The notes under the pieces are model-generated. The model saw nothing but the letters and a program-made list of their open reading frames with translations, made no database searches and was not told the DNA's origin. This document shows, one piece after another, positions 55,349 through 64,000 of a stretch of DNA of 64,000 nucleotides (its first letter is position 1; every line of letters starts with the position of its first letter). Source of the DNA: Angiostrongylus vasorum. Its lineage: Eukaryota > Nematoda > Chromadorea > Rhabditida > Metastrongylidae. The stretch is taken from the NCBI GenBank assembly GCA_018806985.1, contig JADANN010000401.1, positions 248,001-312,000 on the forward strand, written 5' to 3'. A program made the translations under genes and the position numbers.

Positions 55349-55539
55349 GTGATGTCGGGTCGTGTAATAGTAATAAAGTGGTTGGTAAAACGGTTTTGTC
55401 GATAAGCAGGCTGCCTATATGTAGCGAAACGAAACAATTGAAATTATGTAACGGAACCCCCTTGGAAAGAAGCGAAGTACACAAAATCCATTAAATATCT
55501 ACCAAGTAGAAATGTAGGTATGGGTAGGTTAGGTAGAAA

Positions 55540-55690
55540 ACTAGCTGAGAGAAACGCAAAGCGGGAACCTATATGGTGCAGTAAATACGGGGATTCTCGT
55601 GAAGGGTAATCGTGGTTCGATCTGGCCCGGGGTACAAGTTTTGCGAATATCTCAACATCGTTGTGGTTGTATCTACCTAGTTATAAGAAC
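55540..55690 (+). repeat. SINE family 3 copy, diverged head
   Basis: GTGCAGTAAATACGGGGATTC, then TGGTTCGATCTGGCCCGGGG and ATATCTCAACATCGTTGTGG; the GGTTCGATC B box is well kept. Confidence 0.6.
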
Positions 55691-57000
55691 ATCAACTCGG
55701 ATAGACGGAAAGCTAAAACAGAGGGAAAAGCAGCGTTTCTAAAATGTTATGGGTGAATAAATGGTATGCAATCGTGAGATAAACAAAGAGTAGAGTGTGG
55801 TGAAGATGACTGATAGGAGCAGGAGAAACAAAACCGATGAGGAATTTCCCAATTCTAAAGCCATGCGACCTTTAGCTCCCTGATGGAGAGCAAGTAAACA
55901 AAATTCTTGGCAATTCCACATTTTCGACTTCACGTGCAGCAAACTACGGTCCGTTGCAGGATTTTCTGCACAGGAAAAAACAATGTCAACTGATCGTCGG
56001 CAAACACTTGGTAAACGACCATTCGAAACGGATGGTTGCTAGTAGAACATGTTTGCATGGCCGATGAGCAAATTCGTCATAGAATTCAACGGCATAAAAA
56101 GATGATTAGAGGCCGGAAATAGGACTGAGCGTCATTGACTCCACCATCAGCACTACCAGTAGCAGTGCTATTAAATTGTCTAACCTTCATTCCTTTTTTT
56201 GTTTTCATAGAACTAAGGCCTTAAGAAGAATAGAAAGTTGTTTAGCTACCACTTACACGCTAAGCATCTAGTTGGCGCGTTTTCAGTTGTCCTGCCCATC
56301 ACTAAACGTTTGCCATTCATCTTGTTGTTTTGCAAAGGTCTATCATGTAGGTCGTCGAGCTGCCTAGTTACTTAAGCCGCAGCCTCGAGCTTTGCTAAAC
56401 TGCCCTCATATACACGTTAAGTACTTCTAGAACATGATTTTCCTTGGGAACGCAAAACCGTTAGGTTAGGGTCTTTTCAGGACATTGCCCCAGTCAGCCG
56501 GTAGTCCTTTTTAAATTTGAATGAAACTGACTCCCTTTGCCAGTCTTATTTTTTCAACAGGGCAGTGGTTTTCATGTGGTAGGAAACCCTGTGACTTGAT
56601 CCTAAAGGAGGAATACCAATAGCAAATTATTGCCGACTAAACCCAAAAACTCGGAGAGATCTTTATCGGGGATTTACTAAAATTTCCTGAACTTTATTTT
56701 TCCCTTTCAAGTATTCCAATATTCTATTCGAATAGTATGGTATGCACCTTTGTGAGGTTAGTACTGTGTAGGCACACAGAATGATTTCTACAGTAAATTT
56801 TCAAAAATCCAGACGAAACTATTTATTGTGCCATATCGTCTAAACATTTTTTTACTTCGGAGATCTATCAAAAAGTTGTATTAACGATATTCCAAGGCCT
56901 TTTATTTATTTCTCAGTAAAGAATGGGATAAATGTACTATTGGATGGATCTGAGATGATTCAATATGTTAAGACCACAAATTTTTTCCACGATTCTCTTT
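55691..57000. other. 5' flank of the astacin gene; no other feature
   Basis: About 1.3 kb with no supported exon or repeat. Confidence 0.45.
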
Positions 57001-57035
57001 CCTCCAGCGTTCATTGAGATTAAAGGACTTTTGAG

Positions 57036-60000
57036 ATGGGAATCGTTCTCCTGTTCATCATCGTCATCACAGTAACGCAATGTGCCACAACCAACGGGGA
57101 CTTCAGAATTAAGGACTCCTCTGGTACTCCAGATGTTCAAAACACTAAGAACAATGGAGCCTCTAATGTAAAGGTGATAAGAGAATTGCGACCTTGTGGC
57201 GCCAAAAATATGAATCCTTTCAGAATGAAAATCGCTATAGGGGTCATTTTTTCACCAACGCAACTATTCCATCACAAGGAACACACTGGTGGCAGATCTG
57301 AGACGGTCCAAAATGCAAAAAAATGAATTCGAAGCAAAGGCACCGTTTTAGTACTCTTCTCCATATTTGGGTTGGCATAATTCAAGAAATAACTTCACTT
57401 TATTAACAGGAGATGCAAACGAAATTAGGTGACGATGAATCACATTTTTATGAATCGTTTTTCAAAGAGAATGCTGAACAAGGCACTGGACAAAATCTCC
57501 TCCAGGGTGACATCGCACTGACGAAGTATTTAGTTGGATCAAGTTTATTCCTCTCACTTTTAATGTGTTATAGTTTTTCATGTTCAGAGCCGAACAAAGC
57601 CCCAGTGCCCACGAAAGTGGTACACGCAGAAAACGACAAGTGGTAAAGGGTACCAACTTGACCTCATTGTGGAGTGAAGGAGTTTTCTATACGTTCAACA
57701 CATCAGGCTAGTTTCGTGTCCTTCTTTAACTGCCTAAGCTTCTAAAGTTGTTCTCAATCACCTGTAATGACGGCGCTGTGTTGCCTAGAAGAACAAGAGA
57801 AAGAGTTGTAACAGCATCGTCTGCATCACCTGCCCTCGTCGACAGACAACCGCAAGATTTAACAAATTCTTTATTTAGTACTCTAACCTAACACACTTAA
57901 TACGCAATGAGAACAACTGCTAACAAATCTTTTATCACTTTTGCCGATCATGATATGTTCGACTTAACTGATTTCTGACATCTTGCCGACTGCTGCAGCG
58001 TGGTAGATGTTTGATTTTAGACGAAGATGAGAGCTTCTCGGATTCCTTCTCTCACACTTTTCGGGGAACAGTTCTACATTACCATCTTGACAATTCTTTC
58101 AATAAAAGTAACTGTATTTCCATATTGTTTTTTCTCTGAATTATGATATGGCACGAAGAACAGTGCAGACGAAAAGTCTGATGTGGAGCTTGTTATTCTT
58201 CATCTTGTTCACTAAACCCAAACTGTCAAAGCTTAAGATAACCCAGTGGTTTAGCTTTGGAGCCAATTCGTTTGCCATGCTGACTCTAAAAAGCAGATAT
58301 CCATAGCTGAAGCACTGGCAGGTATTCGATTCGATTCTCCGTGGAATTCTGGAATGGAAGTGCTGAGATGTCGCTATATCTTCATAACAGGCGGTCACCA
58401 ACTTTCGTGTGTTGGTAGGGAGCTCCCCTTCTTCCAGACAAGAGTGGTACTAATTTCTAGTTCACTAAAGAAGGAGAGCATGGTTGGCTTAAGGAAGGGT
58501 GAGACCACAGCCTTGTGCCTATTGAACATCATTATAATCACTGCGCTACCGGCTTCCTAGTATACTCTATGCGTTGAATCTTAATTTTGTAGTAAAATGG
58601 TGAAATGGCGGCTGTGAAATTGTTAAAAAGTTGAAATGGGTGGTTATGTTCTGAGAAATTCTGCCTTAACCCCTTTTCAAAACCATGGTGGCTATTCTTC
58701 CAGTGCTCGGTTAATCATGTTGGAGATGGCCTGAGTGATGAACATACTGACAGAAAAGTTGAGAAACCAGAAGAAAGTTGCCAATGAAGTACAGCTCTCT
58801 CTTTCTTTACAACAGAACAGTCTTTATGATAGTGTTTAATTGCATAAGAACTCGTATGGTGTGCTGGTGAACGCGCTAGTCCTCGAAAGAGTAATAGCGT
58901 GTTCGTTCCCCACTGCAGACACCTGCGGTCCAGAGTTTTGAAAATATCTCAGCATCACTGTAAGCGTTAAAATAATTGGGATCTTTGAAATTGAATAGGT
59001 AATATGTGAAACACCAAACTGGTAGGCTGACAACGGTTAGCTTCTTGAGGTATTTCAGCTTTAATGCTGTCACTATCGAATATGGTAAGCTTCCTCATCG
59101 AGAAAATAGCAATCTTGAAACCATGAAGAAGAACCATTGCAAAAATATTTTTGGTCCTTTGAATTTTGCGGCTTTCTCTCTTCTGTGTTAACAAATGTGT
59201 TTTGAAAGCCATTGTTCTATTCTCTGCAGAACTTCGGCACAACACACACCTAGCGAAAACTTTCGATTTTCCAAACGCTAAGAGTGCTTTCATAACTTTC
59301 ATTTGCTTTAAATGATTCTCGTCATTTAAGACTATCATAAACATTATTCCTTCAATTACAATCTGTGTGTCCCAATGGGAAAATCCCCAGACGCTTTCCT
59401 GGTGATGACCTGTCCTTATAAACGACCTTGTGTAAACATGTTTTCTGTAGAATACATTTAACTCTATATGAAATCTTGTGCTTCTTCGTCAAAGATGGTG
59501 ACCTGCTGCCACTGAGAAAGCACTCCCTAGTCGGCTTTCTAGTCGTTCGAAGGAGTAGAAGTTCGCGGCAAAGGGTCTGTTGAACGAGTCCATCAACGCT
59601 GCCGACTGCCCCACTACCGCATTAATTTAAAGAAAAAATCTTTGTCAAAGCTATTAACGTTATTTAATGGTCACTTTCTCCTTTCCTGTTAGACCAATGA
59701 CATCGCACTCAATCTTTCTAGCATGAATAATCACCAACGCAACGAAAGCTTTCTATGCTCGCGTCTCTCTCTCGGTTGTGTGCGTGTGTGTATGTCATAA
59801 TCACTGTTACTGGTAAAGCAGATTAATGAGTTTACCGACTTCGTGTGCATGGTTTAGTAAACTCATGGGTAGCTTTCAAGATATCCAGAATATCCGAGAA
59901 GCTTAATTGTTGGTAGCCACTTCCAACCACTCCCGTGTCATTTTCGTGAAATTTAATCCACGCTTTTTGTCGAGTTCACTTGCATAATCCACATACATAC

Positions 60001-62418
60001 AACCACACCCACGCATGCCTGCTTAAACAGAGGACTAGGTCTATGTACACACAGAAAGTATATGAAAGAGTCTAGTAGGCATAGGGGGTTCTATTCGTTG
60101 AATCCAGCTGCACCTCAGATGAAGTCGGCGATCACTTTTTTGTCCACTTTTATCGCCAACCTTTTAGCTGCGTCGTGCAGGCCCAAAACTAACGAAGGAA
60201 ATACTGGGAGTCCTCCGTGAGGAGCATTGGTATTTCCGAAAAATCTGTTCTTATTGAAGACAAATTCTATCAAGAATGAAAATCCTGCCACTGCCTAGAC
60301 TTAAATGCGGGTCTACCGCATTGGAATGATAGAAGAAATTGTCAGCAATTCCGCTTACTTTCACATAAGAGTTTCGTTTAACTCCAACATAGGTTCATGA
60401 TGTATACTATCGTTTTGGTGTCTTTCAAAAAAATTGTGAACTAGTAGCGATAATATCGATAACGACACGGAAGATTTTTTGCTTTCACATGACCCGTTCC
60501 ACATCTTTTGTGCGGATTCCAGACTTCTTGTTTACGATTCGTTTCTACGCATCTACCATCAACGAAGGTCTTCCAACTTTTTGCGTTTTGTTTCGGCTGC
60601 TAAAGACACTCATGGCGTTCATATCATTCGATCACATTCAAATACATGAATGCGATTCTTGCAGTACATGCCAGAGTATACCAACTCTCTCCAAATAAGA
60701 AAAAATTACAAAAAAATATTTGAGGAAGTGGAGTATGAGAAAAAAAAGATGAAAAAACAAAGCCTAAGATGACGAAAAAAAAACTGCGAAGGTTAAGATT
60801 TTATCATTTTTCTCATAGGTCGTTGGAAGTTTGTTAATGCTTTTATTTCACGGTAGGAAACCCTTTGCTGAATTTCTCTTATTTCGGTGCGATGTCAGCT
60901 CTCTTGCTTAGAACTCATTGACGCTCATAAATTACCAATGAAACATTTAGACCAAAACGTGCAAAAAGCCTTCAAAATGGGTGTGAGGGTATGGACTGAA
61001 GCCACCTGCATCGACTTTCTAGAGGACAGAAATGGTTAGTCTCATGTCCCACATCAGACCCTTTCTGCCTCACGTATTTTCAGCTTACGACAAGGTGGTC
61101 GTGGTGAAAGGAAGTAGAAGCTCATCCGCCGTTGGACGACTCGGTGGAAATCAGCGTCTTGAACTTAATGGAGAAGAAGCAACGGTGTGACTCAAATTTT
61201 TCTTTCAAATTAGCAAACCTAAAATAAACACATGCTCAACTAGTTGTCTTCCCTCCGGCATACATTATATCGTCACCTAATCACTCAGCCACTTTAGGAA
61301 GATAATGCTATACACGAGATTGGTCATGTTCTTGGATTTTTCCACACGATGGTGCGATATGATCGCGACCGTTACATTAAAATTATCAAGGAAAACCTCG
61401 ACGTGAGTGTTTCGCAGGCATTAGTGATTGATGTCCACGAAAAAACTCCTTGCATTGGCTTAGCCACAAGGCATCACGGATTTCCGAAGAGTGGGCAAGA
61501 ATCACGCCGATGTCTATGGGCTCACCTATGATTACGGTAGTATCATGCACTATAGCGAGATAAGGTTTGCACTTTGTAAATGAGAACTTCTTACCAATTT
61601 ACCGAGTACTGCTCTGATTCCTAGTGGCTCCATTAATGGCCAACCTACCATGATCGCGGAAGACTCGAATTACCAGATGACAATGGGATCTGCAATCATT
61701 TCTTTCTCCGATATTTACATGATTAATGAACACTACGGATGCAATAGTCAGTTTTTGGTGTCGCCTTAAGAATAAACCACCAATACGAAAGAAAATTTGT
61801 TTCCTCAGCAAAATGCAACAAGTCGGTATCCGCAAAGTGTGAGAATGAAGGATATCCTCACCCTCGAAATTGCTCCATATGTATCTGTCCAAGTGGCTAC
61901 GGTGGCGCTCTGTGTGATCGGAGGGTAAGGAGATTTCTTAGTGATAAACGTAAGCTCAACACAATAGTTGAACTCGTTCCAGCCACCAGGGTGTGGGGAA
62001 GATCTCGTGGCTACAAATAAGCAACAAACGCTTGCCTACAGACAAGGTTTTGGATCCAATCTCAGAGACCAGTTCCACTTTTGCAATTACTTGATTTCGG
62101 TGCTGTTGTCTTGACTAGTAAGTACTATTGTAAAGGCTGTGATACAACCACATTCAGGCGCCAAAAGGAAAGAAAATTGAGGTGAAAATTCAGTGGATCT
62201 CACGTGATTATGACGAGCCTGGATGTCCAAAAGGAGGAGTCGAGATTAAAGCTCAGAAGGATCATAAGCGAACAGGATACCGGTAAGAATAGTAACTGAA
62301 AATTCAACAGCTCGTAGCAAATTTTATTCTTTTTTCGCTTAGATTTTTGCTCGGCGAGTGGCAATAGGAGTCCCATTGTCTCCAGCTCCAATCCTTTGCC
62401 TGTCATCCTATTCAATAG
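57036..62418 (+). CDS. astacin-family zinc metalloprotease (NAS type) with EGF and CUB domains, degenerate
   Basis: Recognised exons: 57036-57173 (signal peptide), 57410-57525 (propeptide, QGDIALT), 57588-57649 (propeptide end with furin site RRKRQ), 60951-61034 (ATCIDF), 61084-61184 (VGRLGG), 61298-61402 (zinc site [11 protein letters not shown]), 61464-61564 (Met-turn SIMHY), 61625-61746 (SINGQPT to HYGC), 61809-61924 (EGF-like, CICPSGYGG), 61983-62099, 62158-62282 and 62343-62418 (CUB). Phases agree across nearly all junctions. Secreted nematode astacins process cuticle or act on host tissue. Oddities: no clear exon for the start of the catalytic domain; the Glu that follows the third zinc His in the family is Thr; the two cysteines of one disulfide are Ser and Glu; an extra T near 62343 shifts the last CUB exon. 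It may be a pseudogene or a non-standard paralog. Confidence 0.82.
58850..58975 (+). repeat. SINE family 3 copy in the astacin intron
   Basis: GTATGGTGTGCTGGTGAACGCG, then GCGTGTTCGTTCCCCACTGC and ATATCTCAGCATCACTG. Confidence 0.7.
60495..60665 (-). repeat. SINE family 2 body fragment in the astacin intron
   Basis: GTGCGGATTCCAGACTTCTTG, CGATTCGTTTCTACGCATCTACC and GGTCTTCCAACTTTTTGCG match the family 2 body in reverse. Confidence 0.6.
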
Positions 62419-63300
62419 GTTTGCAGTGATGCAGGCCATCCTGATATATCGTTGCACTGATTAGATATGGAAATGTCTTCGATATTGACAAGTAGTTTCA
62501 CGTGATAAATTGCTTCCGCAAAAAATGAAGAGTTGACAGAAAAAGACAATTGCAGGGGAAGCTCTCTACGTGGGAGCTAGTCCCAATAACTTATCTGTTT
62601 GATTTATAACACTACTAAGTGATTCCCAAGTCCAGGAACTGCTGCAGTGTCAACTTGGCTTGTTGCTCTTCTTCATCCTTCAAAATCCGCAACTTCTCCA
62701 GAAGTGACAGATGCACAGTAGTGTGCCTTTTGAGATTGTGAATGGCGCAGGTGTTTAGAACCGCTCTCATATCTAAGCACCAATCATACATTTGTATACC
62801 TATACCTATACCTAGTGATTTTTATTGCGTGTTAAGCTAAGCATGCCGTAATGAAATTGAGGTGGTACGATGGAGTAGATAGACGACAAGGGAACAGAAG
62901 AAAATTGGTGGAACGGTGGCGCTCACAGTGACACTCAACGATCCAAGAAACACAATTGGGAAGGCTATGCATCCCCATGTAGTTTTCGTAACCCGAACCA
63001 TCATCTGTCATGCTTAACTAGCAGAAGAGGGACAAGAGTTTTCTCGCACTTCATTTTTGCGCAGTCGGTGAGGAACGAACAGCTAGGCACGATGTTAACT
63101 GATACTGCTGAAAATATATCTTCGAAATTTATGGCGAAATTTCCACAGCATGAAAATGCGATAGACATAATGTGGCTTGATGTCATTTGAGGTACTTCTC
63201 TCTGTTGTTGCATTTATTCCTTGAATTTTGCCGAAACAAAGTTGTTGCAGTTGTACTGCTGACAGTTTCAGCTAATCTAATGTACATCAAACGCAGCCCT
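62419..63300. other. downstream of the astacin; no supported exon
   Basis: A further terminal exon closing the CUB domain is expected but was not identified. Open frames here are short and unrecognised. Confidence 0.4.
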
Positions 63301-63309
63301 TGTAGAAAA

Positions 63310-63495
63310 CACTACTATCCTGAACGGTGCTGAGATAATTGCAGAACTTCGGACCGCATGTGTCTGCAGTGGGGAACGAACGCGCTATTACCCTTTCCGG
63401 GGGGTTAACACGTTTACCACCACACCACCGTTGTGGTTGAATTTCGCATAATACCCTACCGTAAAAACTGTAGCAGGCAGAAAATAAAAAGTAAA
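63310..63495 (-). repeat. SINE family 3 copy
   Basis: CTGAACGGTGCTGAGATAAT, GTCTGCAGTGGGGAACGAACG, CCGGGGGGTTAACACGTTTACCACC, then an inverted GCAGGCAGAAAATAAA end. Confidence 0.7.
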
Positions 63496-64000
63496 CATCG
63501 TTACTTCAACGATTAGCCTGTTTTAGTACTGATCATAAAATGTATAAATGCTCGCTAAAAAGGTGCGAGTTTCGGATAAAGCAGTGTATGCAGTGATAGT
63601 TACAATCTGTATGAAAAAGAGTATTAAATCTATCTGGAATTGGAATTGGTAAACTGCATACTTACGTACAGATCTCGTCAATAGCTTACAATTTCATCGT
63701 AGCAAAGAGATTGCTGTCTCCTAGTGTCGGATTTCAGTACCAGAGCGGAGAGATCTCCGTACTCTTTGCAACAAAATCACACTGTGCAACAAAGTCGTCT
63801 GATAAACAGTTTCTTGCAAATTATTAGTTGTTCATACACCACGGCTGATCCAATGAGCAGACTGCTGATAATACAAAAAATATGAAAGGATATCCTACTT
63901 GGCAAAATGAACCACTCTGAACGAGATGAGATGAGATCACTGCAACGAAAGACAATTGACGAAAAAGCACCTTGAAGATGCTTTTCCTCTACCGCACAGC
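63496..64000. other. no recognisable feature
   Basis: Nothing supported to the right edge. Confidence 0.4.

Larger units (their letters stand above)
57650..60950 (+). other. large astacin intron region, missing exon not confidently found
   Basis: 3.3 kb between the furin-site exon and the TCIDF exon. A possible remnant of the lost exon is at about 60070-60140, where one frame reads [14 protein letters not shown], similar to the family segment before the first conserved Cys, but no splice borders with the right phase were found. The open frames at 58141-58401 and 58967-59344 are not recognised. Confidence 0.4.

Noticed and set aside
62419..62470. Terminal astacin exon starting after TTTGCAG near 62425
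   Set aside because: It would give a short peptide ending in a stop and lacks the CUB residues expected at that point.

Overview
The window looks like nuclear DNA of a parasitic strongylid (hookworm-like) nematode. The support is: an AT-rich background; genes cut into many short exons with nematode-type TTTCAG acceptors and GTRAGT-like donors; 3' splice acceptors placed just upstream of start codons, as in spliced-leader trans-splicing; mariner and RTE-like elements; and a dense load of tRNA-derived short repeats. The species is inferred, not proven. Most of the sequence is introns and repeats.

Five protein-coding loci can be supported. (1) and (2) are two tandem, same-strand (minus) copies of a DHRS4-like short-chain dehydrogenase/reductase. 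Copy 2 (11520-17616) is complete: eight exons, 264 aa, all reading phases consistent, all catalytic residues present. Copy 1 (2859-4466) shows its first five exons; the rest should lie off the left edge, because copy-to-copy homology continues to at least about 850. Copy 1 has a one-base insertion at the start of exon 3 that an upstream acceptor could bypass. (3) A secreted proline-rich protein with a C-terminal cysteine motif (32395-40890, plus) has three in-phase exons, one intron of which carries a mariner. (4) An ecto-nucleotide pyrophosphatase/phosphodiesterase (49972-52365, plus) has 797 aa in one exon, which is striking beside its multi-exon neighbours. (5) An astacin-family metalloprotease (57036-62418, plus) has signal peptide, propeptide with furin site, catalytic domain, EGF and CUB domains in order. 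It lacks one recognisable exon, has lost both partners of one disulfide, and carries a homopolymer frameshift in the CUB domain.

Region by region: 0-20 kb is the DHRS4 tandem duplication (about 12.4-13.2 kb offset) with an RTE-like retroelement between the copies. 20-32 kb is repeat-rich with a mariner remnant, RTE fragments and a TA microsatellite. 32-41 kb is the proline-rich gene. 41-50 kb is repeats. 50-52.4 kb is ENPP. 52.4-57 kb is repeats. 57-62.4 kb is the astacin, followed by mostly featureless DNA.

The least expected signals are non-coding. First, a dispersed family of foldback elements carries a small hairpin whose minus-strand sequence fits the hammerhead ribozyme core pattern (CTGANGA, stem II, GAAA), with stem covariation between copies. 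One copy is a nearly perfect 380-bp palindrome inserted in the RTE element with a 13-bp target duplication. Second, a 22-nt sequence at 10244 followed by GTAAAC closely resembles the nematode SL1 spliced leader and its donor. Third, at least three tRNA-derived SINE families account for much of the remaining DNA. No CRISPR array, true tRNA, rRNA or bacterial-type feature was seen.
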